From contig OZ316896.1 of assembly GCA_973895155.1 (NCBI GenBank), forward strand, positions 3,410,001-3,474,000: a stretch of 64,000 nt of DNA, written 5' to 3'. Shown one piece after another: positions 54,166 to 64,000 of this stretch. Within the stretch, counting starts at the first letter, position 1, and each line of letters starts with the position of its first letter. The translations under genes were made by a program, and so were the position numbers. The stretch is from Marsupella aquatica (taxonomy: Eukaryota > Marchantiophyta). The notes beneath the pieces are model-generated. The model made no database searches, was not told the origin of the DNA, and saw only the letters and a program-made list of their open reading frames with translations.

Positions 54166-55340
54166 CTACATACATATCCAACATGTAAGTTAGATTAAAC
54201 AACTTCTTGTGTCGATGTATATACAAACATAATTAAGGAGATTTACATAGAGAGACATTGCCCTACGTACCTCAATGATACCCGCGCTTTGCTGTGCCTA
54301 TTGGGCTATATTCTCGACACACAAAGTGTGGGATATCCAAAGTCTCTACAAGGTGGGCATTTCAATAGTGAGCTAAGTGAAAAAAGTGCACGACATGCAC
54401 ACCTCGGCAAACGATGTGTCAAACTTGCCAAAGTAAACCTCTATGTTACAACCTGAGGAGAATACATGGATGGGTCAAGAAACATCATACCTCTTGGATG
54501 CGTGGTCTCACGCTATGCATAGTGCATTATCAAAAAAGACTACCAACCCCCCTCAAAAAAACTAATTAACCTACCCCTCCATGCCAAAATCAAGGTACTG
54601 CACATCATATCCAAACACAAACATTAGCCTAACAATGGCTTCATGTTATCATAAGAAAATGTACAACACTATCCTCATAAAAACCCTAAACCAATGTCTC
54701 AAGCAAGACTATATAAGAATTGCATCATTATAGCCTAACATATTAGGTATGCACAACCAGAGTAAAATTATCCCCCAAAAAATGAAAATCAAGAACAAAC
54801 CCAAAAATTGTATCCGTGAAGAAGGAACTAGTATGCACAAGAGTCACATGCACGTCACGGTCACCCTCCCAGTGAGGTATGTATCACCCTACATCAAAAA
54901 ACCTGTCAATTCAAATGGAAAGAAAATGTTAACACAACCATACCCAACCCAAATTCAAAAAACCCCAAAACTCTAGAATCCATACCCAATTCAACCCATT
55001 TAACTAAACACATCACACCCCCTTAATTTGGGAAAGAAAAGGTGCATCCGAAAGAATTCTACGAGGGGTCCGATACTATAAGAAACGAACAAACCTTGGC
55101 AAACAAAAGGCAACCCATTAACAATGAGGGGTCCGATGTCAAACATATCGGAAGGTCCGATACCAATACCGATGTTCTCGGCTTCGGAAAGTCCGAAGCA
55201 ATTTGCATCGGACGCAACAGGCCAGATTTCAAAAAAGAAGTCCCGACGCTGGTGCGAAGACCTGCGAGTCGGGACAAGCTTCGCACTTGACACTTAGGCT
55301 ATTGTCGAGGCTGGGAGGGGAGCTCAAAGGAGGAGGGGAG
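54166..55340. promoter_or_regulatory. CACTA-2 divergent intergenic region
   Basis: Separates the start codons of the transposase/SET gene (54165) and the accessory gene (55341). It must hold both promoters. From about 55040 to 55215 it contains a third cluster of TCCGAT/ATCGGA motifs, in inverted pairs, like the subterminal arrays. If these bind the transposase they could autoregulate the accessory gene. TATA boxes not assigned. Confidence 0.5.
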
Positions 55341-57852
55341 ATGGTGGGAGGTGAATCTGGTGGTGGGGATGGGGCTGGACCTTCTCGGGCATACGATGAG
55401 GTGATGAAGGAGATTTTTGTTGCTAGGGCCGGGTTGAGTGTGGAGGATGCAGCTAGAGTAGTCCCGCTTTTGCAGACCTTGTTTGATGCCTCAAAGATTG
55501 AGGCTGAGAAAGCTGCTGTAGCAGCCATTGCAGCTGCAAAGAAGAAGAAGAAGGAGGCAAAGAGAAGCAGGGCAGATGCAGAGGAGTCTCTCTCTCCTCG
55601 AAAACGAGAGAAGAAGCTTCGGAGGGAGGCTAGGGAAGCTGAGAAGGGGCGAGTAGAGGAGCTCAAGCGAAAGGAAGCAGAGAGAGTTTTGAGGCCTGAG
55701 CTACCCCTAAACTCAGGTGGCTCTCCATTACCCAGGGGCTACAATCTCTTTCGCAGCCAATTCAAACAAGTGGTGCGGGCCAATTTGGGGCCATTAGATT
55801 ACTGGGGCAAGAAGAAGGAGAAAGAGAAATCCAGAATTCGAGAGCAAGTGAAAGAACGATTCAAGAACGGGGCACACATTGATGATAGGTTCTTGAACAA
55901 GAGGATATCCGCCTCACTCTCAGACATGCGAAACCATCAAAGAGAGAAATTCAGGAACTACCTTGCTGAGATGCCGATGGATGCAGAGGTGGTCAGGGAG
56001 CAGGGCTGTCCAGATGCGCTTTCCTCAGATGAGTGGGCAGCTTGGCTTGAGGAGGAACTAGCAGTCCGAGCCTGGCTGCAAAAATGTCACTACAATCTCG
56101 AAATCAGCCTGGCAGAGGAGAAGAGGAAAGCTGGAGAGGAAATTGACATCCTCCCCCTCCAACAGATGCTACGACAGTGGCATGCACAAGAGGTAAGACT
56201 CCCCAAGCCACCAAAGGACATCATAGCAGCTTTGCAGCGAGTGCAAGGTCGACCTGTGGTCACTCACCGGATGGGGCAAGGCGGCTCCAATCGACTGAAG
56301 GCCGAATTTGTAAGTCCCCTCTCCCTCCTCCCTAGCTCCTCCCCCCGACCACCTGACCTTCTGTTGTGAAGAGTGACCATTTTTTAGCCTCCAAATGCTT
56401 TAAACCCTTTGCGGCCCGATGGTGTAATTTGCTCTCGGCCCTGTGCTTTCCGATAGGTGTCGATTCTTTCTGCATCGGACCCGGCATCGGACCTCTTGTT
56501 ATTCATTTTTTGGCACTAACGTTCTGAGGCAGTTCCGATGCTAAGACAATCGGATGGAGAATCGGACCCCTCGTGGAAAGCTTAATTATCAGGTTTTGTG
56601 GCATTTTTAGGGGGCTTATAGCAATAACTGTTTAACTTTGGTATTAGGTTTTAGGGGTTTCATGATTGAGTAGCACTTTGTGGAGTTTTTTAAATTAGGG
56701 TTAAATTTGAGAACTAGTTTGATTAGGGGTTTATATATAGGGTATAGGATATGTATGGGTATGTGGCAGGGGTCCTATTTTAAATTAGGGTTTACTATGA
56801 TAACAGTTTTAATGAGGGGTATGTAGGGTGTGCATTATGGGGTCCAAGATTGCTTGGTTTCATGCTAATGGGATATTTTGTTTGGGACTGTGAACTGCCA
56901 GGAAAGGGAGTGGGGTAGACCTATTGGGCCATCCGAGAGGGATTTGGCAAAGAGGAATGGACCCCGCGCTCTTAAGCGCCACCTTGAGGATGAGTTGGGA
57001 GAGGTTTGTGTTCCCCCTAGGTTATGAAAATGTTTTTGGTTATGGTGAATTTGTTAGAGTTTTGGAGGCCCTATATAAACTAATTTAACAACAATTTAAT
57101 CCTAGCTATGTATTGCGTAGGAGGAGGAGTCAGGATCGGATGAGGAGTCAGGTGGGGCAGGTGATGAGGATGCAGGTGATGAGGACGGTGGTGATGAGGA
57201 TGCTGGTGATGAGGATGCTGGTGATGAGAATGCAGGTGATGAGGATGCAGAGGATGCGGCAGGGTCGGCGAGAGTGGCCACGATTACCCCTATCCCTCAT
57301 GTTGCCCCCACATCAGCAGAGGGTGCTGGTTCACATGATGCTGATGGTGTGGGCTCCCATCATTCAGCAGCATCACGGGGTGGTAGGCCCGGGCCGTCAG
57401 GGGGTAGTAGAGGTTGTGTGGGACCAGGCCATCGGTCCGGGGTACATAGTGCACCAGCTGGCCCTCCACGACGAGGGACTAGTGACATACAGGATGGTGG
57501 TTCTAGGGGGCGAGCGCCATCTCGTGAGTCTGGTGGGAGTACAGCACGGCACGGGCCAGAGACAACACATGCAAGTGGAGCATCCCATCACTCGCGTAGG
57601 TCTACCGGAGAGGGCTCCTTCCACTCTGCTGTGTCGGGGGGTGGTGGGACATCTGTCTTGCCTGAGCACCGTAGTGGTGCATCTAGTGGTTCAGGGTCTA
57701 GACCTGCATCAGGCCAACCCACGCCATCCGCTGAGCAGGTGGCTACCACGGTTGTGGGCAGCCACCAACATGAGGGGTCTCGCGCTCCCGAACCTGTACC
57801 CCGCCCACGCTCTCGCCCAAAGAAGAAGAAGGGACGCAACACACCTTTTTAG
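55341..57852 (+). CDS. CACTA-2 accessory protein (TNPA position), three exons
   Basis: Exons 55341-56309, 56902-57003 and 57121-57852. Donors are TTT|GTAAGT and GAG|GTTTGT, acceptors GCCAG and GCGTAG, all phase 0, for 600 codons and a TAG stop. I chose the ATG at 55341 because the in-frame extension upstream runs through the TCCGAT array. The N-terminus is Gly/Ala-rich, followed by Lys/Arg/Ala-rich helices (KKKKKEAKRSRADAEESL, KREKKLRREAREAEKGRVEE). A central region (about 130-320) with RISASLSDMRNHQREKFRNY looks globular. Exon 2 is basic. Exon 3 opens with an acidic Gly-Asp-Glu repeat (AGDEDAGDEDGGDED), then a Gly/Ser/His-rich disordered tail ending in the basic RSRPKKKKGRNTP. Its position opposite the transposase matches the second protein (TNPA-like) of En/Spm elements that binds subterminal motifs. 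I do not recognise the domain itself. Confidence 0.72.
56440..56580. repeat. TCCGAT/ATCGGA motifs in intron 1 of the accessory gene
   Basis: Copies such as TTCCGATAGG, GCATCGGACCC, TTCCGATGC, AATCGGATGG and AATCGGACCCC, in the same style as the subterminal arrays but internal to the element. Confidence 0.7.
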
Positions 57853-58145
57853 AGGTTTGTGGTACATAGTGTCTGATAGCTTTGATTAGAGGTACCACAT
57901 AGTGTAGGCCAGTTAGAGCCTCATTTTGGTGTTTCATGTAGCCGTCACCGGCCATATGGCTCTACTGCCTACCTAGGCCCATTGTGAAAACCTGATATTT
58001 AATTCAACCACTACCTTGCTTTGAGCATGCTCTTTGGACCCTATTTTGTCAATCTCAGCCTGAACCCTAAACCTAAACCCCCAAATGATTCCCATGAATC
58101 CAATATTAAACCCCCACAAACCCTAAATATCCATTATTAGTCAAG
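57853..58145. other. 3' flank of the CACTA-2 accessory gene
   Basis: Non-coding between the stop at 57852 and the right subterminal array. Contains CCCTAAACC-like phrases (near 58065 and 58120) but no gene. Confidence 0.35.
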
Positions 58146-58149
58146 CCGG

Positions 58150-58602
58150 TGACCCAGCTCATATCCGATACCATACGCTACGGAACTTCCGAAGTAAACT
58201 ATTTCGGACCCCTCCTCCCAAATGTCCGATATTTTCAGCATCGCAATTTGCATTACACACCACTACGGATGTCCCGATACATATTGCTACGCAAACTCCG
58301 ATATGTTTTACATCGGACTATCCCATATAAAATACATCGGACCCTTGATATTACCTTTTGGTGGGCCTATAGTATCCGATGAAATTAGAATCGGACACAA
58401 ATTATCCGAAACATTCAGTAACGGATGTACCGATTGTATCAGAAATGGAAATTCCGATGGATGTCCGATTGTCGATATCCAATGGGTGAAGTATGGGAAA
58501 GTGCGAAGTAAATCACATCGGACGGGTCATTTTTCTGCGTCAAAATTTCTGAAGGGGTCCGATGTTGTTAGGATCGGAAAAAGGGCCGAAAATGTACTAG
58601 TG
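58150..58602. repeat. CACTA-2 right terminus: TCCGAT/ATCGGA array and TIR
   Basis: Dense motif array mirroring the left end (for example TCCGATACC, ATTTCGGACCCC, TCCGATATTTT, CATCGGACTATCCC, CATCGGACCC) and then the TIR ending GTACTAGTG at 58602. Confidence 0.88.
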
Positions 58603-58995
58603 TAAGGACTGCATTTTGTCTTCTCAATTTTGACTTGAGAATGGGACCGAGCCTTTCAGGACTGCGTGTTGCTTTCAGTGATGTATTGTTGCTGTGAATT
58701 TTGAGTGAGATTGAGTACTTTGCACAATTTACATTTTGACTTTGTTCATTGTTGTGTACTGAAAGAAGACGATTGCACAGATCAAGTAATAAAAAAAAGT
58801 CAGCATTTACGTTGGACAAAACTTTCCAGTTCACAAACAGCTAGACCAAACAACAATCCATGGCTTTAATAGATGTAGGGCATTGACCTAACAGAATTTA
58901 AAAAGTTACTAGAATCATTCTTTGACAGCATCGCTCGGAGAGTCTATGTCATCATCAAAGACACCTTCAGGCAATTCAACCTGTTCATGCAAGTG

Positions 58996-60100
58996 TCAGT
59001 GAAACAATGTCTTGGCCAGCTCCACATGCATTGAATGTGACCCCTGTATTTCATTTGTGAGTTCAATCACAGCATTGTCATTGTCATCTGCTAATCCAAT
59101 TGTATGGATGAATTCTTCCATATCAATTGTAGCTCTATTCACCTCAACTTGTGCATAATCATACATTTTCATAGTCCCAGCTTGTCTTAAATCCCCAAAA
59201 CTTGCAAGGCATTGCTCCTGCAACCACAGTTTTGCATCTGCTACGAGCTGCTCATCTCCAAAAACCTTGTGCATAATACATAAGTTATGCAGACATATAT
59301 TGCTCCAACAACGTCAGCAACATGATCATTCTTCATTTCTATGCGTCTCAATACAATTTGCCACTTGCCTTTCAAAATGGAATATACATACAAGTTTGGA
59401 TGGGATATGTAGCATCATCTATGAGTTTATACAGACAAAAATCTCCCCTTGGCTACTAGTTTTCCTTCCCATCACTGAGTTTACAAATAAGGTGTAGTCA
59501 TGTAGAGAACCTGCCCATCCAAAGTCCCAATCCCAAAATGTTGTTTCAGTGTCCACAATACCTTGCAAGTGAGCATAATAAAATCCCTTTCTGTTATGGA
59601 AAGGTGCCGGATCCCCCTCAGGGGCAATGATGAGAATATGAGAGCCATCTATGGCTCCCATAATAAAAGGCAACCCATGCTTATCTTCAAACTGGCTGCT
59701 AAAATTTTCAGAGATTCTTAAGTCCATTTCAGAACCACAAGTGAATGAATGTATTTCAACACGGCTTGAGAGAATTGCCTCACAACAATACATGCCAAGC
59801 TTTCGCTCATTTCAAATAGGTCAGCACATCCAAGCCAGTAGAACTTTACTTGTACATAGTCTGTGCAATGATAAAGCAACCCTCTTTTTCAATGAAATTG
59901 CTCCACCCTTTTTTGACTTCTGCATGTCTTGGGCAACTAGAGAACAGAGGTAAAAAATGTGGAAGGTTTGACTCGTAACCTTCTTGTGAACTCTTTCTGA
60001 GTACGGGAAGTCAACAACATTCTATCTACAAATGGAGATTCACGGTCCAACCTCCAAATGGATCTAGAATGCAACGAGGGATGCAATCGCCAAAGACATT
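58996..60100 (-). pseudogene. PIF/Harbinger transposase relic (DDE_Tnp_4 type)
   Basis: Best part 59793-59419: LPFIMGAIDGSHILIIAP with the first catalytic Asp, FHNRKGFYYAHLQGIVD, DFGWAGSLHDYTLF with the second Asp, all diagnostic of Harbinger/HARBI1-type transposases. Upstream frames around 59800-60000 contain RRLRVKPSTFF, RVALSLHRLC and LADLFEMSESLACIV-like pieces in changing frames, i.e. the N-terminal region with frameshifts. Downstream (59440-59280) DDATYPIQTCMYIPF resembles the next block, followed by several stops. 59274-58996 continues as a C-terminal open piece. It is inactive. Its strand is opposite to the Myb-like relic at 24.0-48.2 kb, as in a Harbinger element with convergent genes. 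Confidence 0.85.
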
Positions 60101-60375
60101 GGTCCCCAATGAGGCAATTTAATAGAATGATGCATTGTATTTGTTGTTGTGACCAAAGCAGCTTGCTGTCATTGGATAACTTTAGCCAAGATGACTTGCA
60201 ACACCAGATTGAGGCAAATTATTACCAGAATTTTTGTTCTCCTCCTATGAGGCTGCATCGTGATGAAAATAATTGATATTAAGAGTACAATTTTGCAATC
60301 TTAAAATGCATGAACAAAATTCCACAATTAAATTTGGCAGGGACAAGAACAACAAAAGCACACTTTTGACCTCTT

Positions 60376-61077
60376 TGTTGAGTATAGACGACAATCGCAA
60401 CGGCAAGCCCATGAACCATCCAACGTACAAGAGTTGACATAGAGAGATACGTGGTTCACCTGCACATGAGGCTACGTCCATGAGAACACACAAGAGCTTT
60501 ATTGCACTCTAGGCCGACCGGCCATACCAAGCATCCATAGCACAGGCTCTCCCTATCTCTCAACTAGCTCCATAACAATGAGCCTTAGTCCCCAAAGAGG
60601 CTGGCATTAGCCCATGCTATATACACAACAACACTAGGTGGATTGCATGATTGAGGACTACCATTTTAGTCCTTTTTTCTCCATAAGAAAGGACTCCATG
60701 AGCACTTAATAGGATTCCATGAGCACTGAATGTGCCATATATCCCTTGATGGCTAGGATTGAGTAGTTGAGATTGAAAGGTTAGATCTTGCATGCCAAGT
60801 CTTTTGGAAGTGTGTCCACACTTTTCGAAAGTCCTTACCTCTTGGAAGTGTGCCCAACATTTGTGGAAGTGTGTCATGAAGTATTTTTTTACCTAAGATG
60901 CTAATCTTGGTCGTTGACAGTCCTTGGATTAGTGAAAGGACTGGAGACTTTTTTGCCTCCTTTGGTAGTTCTCAATCATGCAATCCACCACTACCGCTAA
61001 CCTTAGCTAAGTCTCAACCCGAGTTAGCCTAACTATGGTTAGCTCATGAGTCACAAGACTAAGAGCAATACCTAACA
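60376..61077 (-). repeat. Copia-2 LTR carrying a MITE-like insertion
   Basis: Begins TGTTGAG (60376) and ends CCTAACA (61077) on the plus strand. On the minus strand it starts TGTTAGG and is preceded by a purine tract AAGGGGGAGTT, as a 3' LTR should be. 702 bp, of which about 357 are the insertion at 60637-60989 and its duplication. Confidence 0.7.
60637..60989. mobile_element. MITE-like insertion with 26-bp inverted repeats
   Basis: The ends GGTGGATTGCATGATTGA... (60637) and ...TCAATCATGCAATCCACC (60989) are inverted copies over about 26 bp with one mismatch, and ACTA flanks both sides (60633-60636 and 60990-60993). 353 bp, non-coding. The superfamily is uncertain from a 4-bp duplication. 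Confidence 0.65.
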
Positions 61078-61285
61078 AACTCCCCCTTGACTCTTGTCTT
61101 GGGGACTGGACTAATTGCTACCATGTGGAATCCTCAGCGGGAAGTTCTAGACAATCACCTAAACAGGTCTCCCCCTAAAAACCACAAGGGTTAACTAAGA
61201 GTTAACTAGAACTAAGCCGTAGCCAAATTGGAATGAGTAATCCATATACAAATACTCACAACATTGCTAAATAACTCTACTTGCA

Positions 61286-62340
61286 CTACAACTGCAAAAC
61301 CTGCAAAGTAGCACGCTGTCTTGAGAAACTCTCCAAAGGAATCACTTTGGTAAAGACATCAGAGGGATTGAGCTTTCCATCAATCTTGACTAGCTCAAAA
61401 GTTTTATCAGACACTGCTTGCCTGATAAAATGGTACCTAATATCAATGTGCTTCACCCTGCTATCCATCACCTGGTTAGCAGCCAAGTGAAGAGCACTCT
61501 GACTATCACAGTTTAGAGACATTTTGCTATGCTCTAACCCATCTCTGTGATCAACCTGTCCAACAAAATTGCTTTTTTTGCCGCTTCTGCTGTTGCAACA
61601 TACTCTGCTTCTATAGTAGACTGAGAGATACACTTTTGCTAGGTAGATTTCCAATTGATACATCCTCCTCCAAGAGTAAATACATATCCAGTTGTAGATC
61701 TCCTTGTATCAAGATAGCCTCCATAGTCAGAATCTACATAGCCAATCAACGTCCTATCTGATCTAGGATCAAATAGCAATCCATAGTCCAGTGTTCCCTT
61801 CAGATACTTGAGAATCCATTTCACAGCTTCTGAATGTACCTTCCTTGGATTTGACATGAATCTGCTAACCTTGCCTATTGCTAGGGCCAAGTGAGGCCTA
61901 GTACAAGTCATCAAATACATCAGATTGCCTATTGCCTTCTCATAAGGAATCTTAGCCATCAGACCTTTCTCCACAGCATCCGTAGGAGAGAATGTCGATG
62001 ATAACTTGAAATGTGAAGCTAAAAGAATACTCACTAGCTTACAATTTTCCATGTTGAATCGTGCAAGTACCTTCCTCGCATACTTGCCTTGATTCTAGCA
62101 CAACTGTCCAATATCAGAGTTCCTAAAAATCTCCATCCCTAAGATCCTCTTGGCCTTACCAAGATCCTTCATCTTGAATTCAGAACTCAATTTCGCCTTG
62201 AGTTTGTCAACCTCAAATTGATTTTTACCCACAATTAGCATGTCATCCACATAGAGAACCAAAATGATGAAACCAAACACATCATTCTTGACTGATTTTG
62301 TATACACACAAGGGTCTACACCATCCTTGTAAAACCTTGA
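61286..62340 (-). pseudogene. Copia-2 reverse transcriptase / RNase H fragments
   Basis: Three frames in order: near 62300-62095 CVYTKSV then VLYVDDMLIVGKN with catalytic YVDD; 62052-61639 with KAIGNLMYLMTCTRPHLALA, KWILKYLKGTLDYGL and YVDSDYGGYLDTRRSTTGY; 61663-61286 with SLNCDSQSALHLAANQV and VKHIDIRYHFIR (RNase H end). Upstream RFDDFMFAQGF is visible at about 62345-62370. The frames are broken by stops and shifts. Confidence 0.92.
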
Positions 62341-62379
62341 GCAAACATGAAATCATCAAACCGTTTGTTTTTATGACAC

Positions 62380-63829
62380 GGGTAACGTGTCACCCCGCGT
62401 GTCACTTAACAGAACACGGGTCCTAGATTAGGACTTATACTGTCATTAGGACCGTAGCTGTAGCGTAGAGTAGTACAAATAAGTGGTGGACCTTGCCACC
62501 CAGTGCCCTCACCAATCCCAGCACTCGCGCCTAAATGCCCTTGGTGCTCAAACGCCTCCACAGAATATCTCGAGCAAGCACCCTAGTGCCCCTTGCACTA
62601 CCAACGGCCCCTCCCATATAAAGCCACACTTGCTCTCCTACACAACCGCTACTCAACGGTCCTCACTATCTACACAAGCAACCAAGCATCTCGGTAAGTA
62701 TCCTTCTGGATCTAGAACTTGCCAAGTCTAGCATCCTAACTCAAGCTCAACAGACGTTGGTAAATAGGTCAGCGATAGGTCCTCCCGATGCCATAAGCCA
62801 GAACCAGAACCCACGCCCACTGTTCGTCCAGGACAGCTCCTTCCTTGGGTGCGGCCCGGGTTCCCCCTCGTACCTATCCATCACCAACTGACCACCCTGA
62901 CCTTAGGACATGCTCATGGCCCAAGTAGCGTAGCTTGTTCTAAAGCTTGTCCCAAGCTTGTCTCAACACGTCGGGACCCGAACGGCCCTGACTCTAACAC
63001 CCACTCTCGGTTCGCCCCACTGATGGTCTAGGGACCGAACACTCTTGGGACTCAACCTCCACACCTACTTGGCCTTGCCTCCCCAACGCAAGCTCCCTTG
63101 GGAGGCTGAACGTAGCTTGGCTGCTGTTCGACAGGATTTGGCAAGCGGGCGAGCTAACACCCGCAAACCATGAGAACCCATGGCACCCCCAGACCCATGG
63201 TTTTCCTTAGTGTTGCGACCGCCGCGGCTCACAACTTTGGCTCGCCCTTAGCCCCCAGGAAGACATCACTCCCCTCATATATGCTTCAAGAGACCTGCCA
63301 CCCCCGGACCAGCTTTGGTCCCCAAACATTTGGCCCCCAATCCGGATCCCATCGCGCATAATGGGCGCGCCACCAATTGGCAATGCCCATAACTTCATTG
63401 GTAGGCATCCGCAAGCGGAGTGCCTTACCCCGTTGTGACCGGGCCGACCCCGTGCTCTGCCTAGGCCCTCAGGTCTGATCGCCGCTTGGGGCCCCCGACC
63501 AGCCCAAACCTGGATCAGGTTACAACTTACGCCCCAAGCGTCCGTTGCCAATGGCATCAACTCCATTGGCCTTGGGCCCAAGAGACGCTCACTCCCAAGC
63601 CCTCAAAACTTGGAGCCCTTCCGACGGTCCGGACGGCCATCCTTGAGCCCGGCCCATTTCTCCTTGACCCTACCAGCCATAGGCTAGTCCATGTCCTTAG
63701 TGTGTGTCCCCAGCTTAGCCCCTTGCCTTGCTAGTGCCACATCTCATTGCTCACAAGTCTCCCCATGCTAAGTCCTCCCCGGATGGCCTATCCAGGCCTG
63801 GACCATAAGGGAGCTCGTCGTCGGAGTCA
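62380..63829. repeat. Dispersed repeat, right copy (similarity core 62900-63829)
   Basis: Starts about TGACACGGGTAACGTGTCAC and ends about GGAGTCAGCA, i.e. TG...CA, about 1.45 kb, which suits a solo LTR. Only its right part, from about 62900, is also found at 22550-23591. It lies between two Copia-2 coding fragments. I see no matching short duplications at the two edges, so the exact ends are uncertain. Confidence 0.5.
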
Positions 63830-63841
63830 GCAACTTGGACT

Positions 63842-64000
63842 CCAATTTGGATCAAAGCTGGGAAGGTGTAAGTACATAAGCATCACATCCAAAAATCCTC
63901 AGATGTGAGTAATCTGCCAGACACCCGTACCTCATTTCAAATGACGTCTTGAATCCAATAGAACTTGATGGAGAGAAATTTACCAAATAAGCTGTAGTGT
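63842..64000 (-). pseudogene. Copia-2 integrase C-terminal fragment
   Basis: The minus-strand frame reads VNFSPSSSIGFKTSFEMRYG, LADYSHLRIFGCDAYVLTPS then a stop. This is the conserved block just after the Copia integrase core (S..GFKTP.E...G and YSHLRVFGC). It is cut by the window edge. Confidence 0.85.

Larger units (their letters stand above)
48793..58602. mobile_element. CACTA-2: CACTA-type DNA transposon with TNP2, SET exon and accessory gene
   Basis: 9810 bp. Left end CACTAGTACATTTTTGG (48793), right end CCGAAAATGTACTAGTG (58602), with TAA on both sides (48790-48792, 58603-58605), the 3-bp duplication of CACTA elements. Subterminal TCCGAT/ATCGGA motifs fill about 500 bp at each end. Genes: TNP2 transposase (54165-49524, minus) with a SET-domain exon in its first intron, and a divergent three-exon gene (55341-57852, plus). 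One in-frame stop in the transposase suggests this copy is no longer autonomous. Confidence 0.95.
60376..64000 (-). mobile_element. Copia-2: broken Ty1/Copia element, running off the window
   Basis: 3' LTR 60376-61077, RNase H and RT fragments 61286-62310, then an unrelated repeat (about 62380-63829), then an integrase C-terminal fragment 63842-64000. All coding parts are on the minus strand. The stretch between integrase end and RT middle is missing, so this is insertion plus deletion, or two relics side by side. The 5' part is outside the window. Confidence 0.72.

Noticed and set aside
57113-57889. Met/Arg/Val-rich 258-codon frame over the last accessory-gene exon
   Set aside because: Out-of-frame reading of the GATGAGGATGCTGGT-type repeat; the spliced frame 57121-57852 gives a sensible acidic then basic protein.

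Overview
This window is TE-rich nuclear DNA of a plant-lineage eukaryote (land plant or charophyte-grade alga). The evidence is plant-type CACTA transposase domains (TNP2, DUF4216, DUF4218, a DUF8039-like domain), a Ty3/Gypsy and two Ty1/Copia elements, a PIF/Harbinger relic, CCCTAAA-type telomere-like repeats and GT-AG introns. I cannot name the species. All calls come from reading the sequence; no database was searched.

Layout. (1) 732-3534, minus: a four-exon host gene for a MAM33/p32-like mitochondrial acidic protein, the only convincing ordinary gene. (2) 3979-19463, minus: a complete Gypsy element with 5-bp target duplications and 4.6-kb LTRs. Each LTR carries a ~3.1-kb sense ORF for a coiled-coil protein, after pol and inside the LTR. 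(3) 19469-24000: mostly unassigned sequence with small duplications and an old dispersed repeat. (4) ~24.0-60.1 kb: relics of a Myb/SANT-like gene and a PIF/Harbinger DDE transposase. They lie in convergent orientation and are probably one old Harbinger element blown apart by two CACTA elements. (5) CACTA-1, 24367-47476, has 20-bp perfect TIRs. It carries a DUF8039/DUF7869 transposase gene (minus) and, divergently, a large gene that appears to fuse a ParB-like domain, a beta-class (N4/N6) DNA methyltransferase-like domain and an FCP/NIF (HAD) phosphatase-like domain. A Copia element (39859-45651) with apparently identical LTRs sits in an intron of that gene. (6) CACTA-2, 48793-58602, has TIRs and a TAA duplication. 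It carries a TNP2 transposase, a SET-domain exon lying between the first TNP2 exon and its catalytic exons, and a divergent three-exon accessory gene. (7) 60376-64000: a broken Copia on the minus strand, with a MITE-like insertion in its LTR and another repeat in its pol.

How the parts relate. Both CACTA elements share one plan: the transposase reads outward to the left, a second gene reads outward to the right, and hairpin-forming repeats lie in the subterminal, intergenic or intronic spaces. Both also carry a protein-modification or DNA-modification type domain (SET; ParB-methyltransferase-HAD). That cargo is the most unusual content here. Many ORFs are interrupted by single stops or frameshifts, so most of these copies look recently dead rather than active. 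Four distinct palindromic repeat families lie inside the two CACTA elements.
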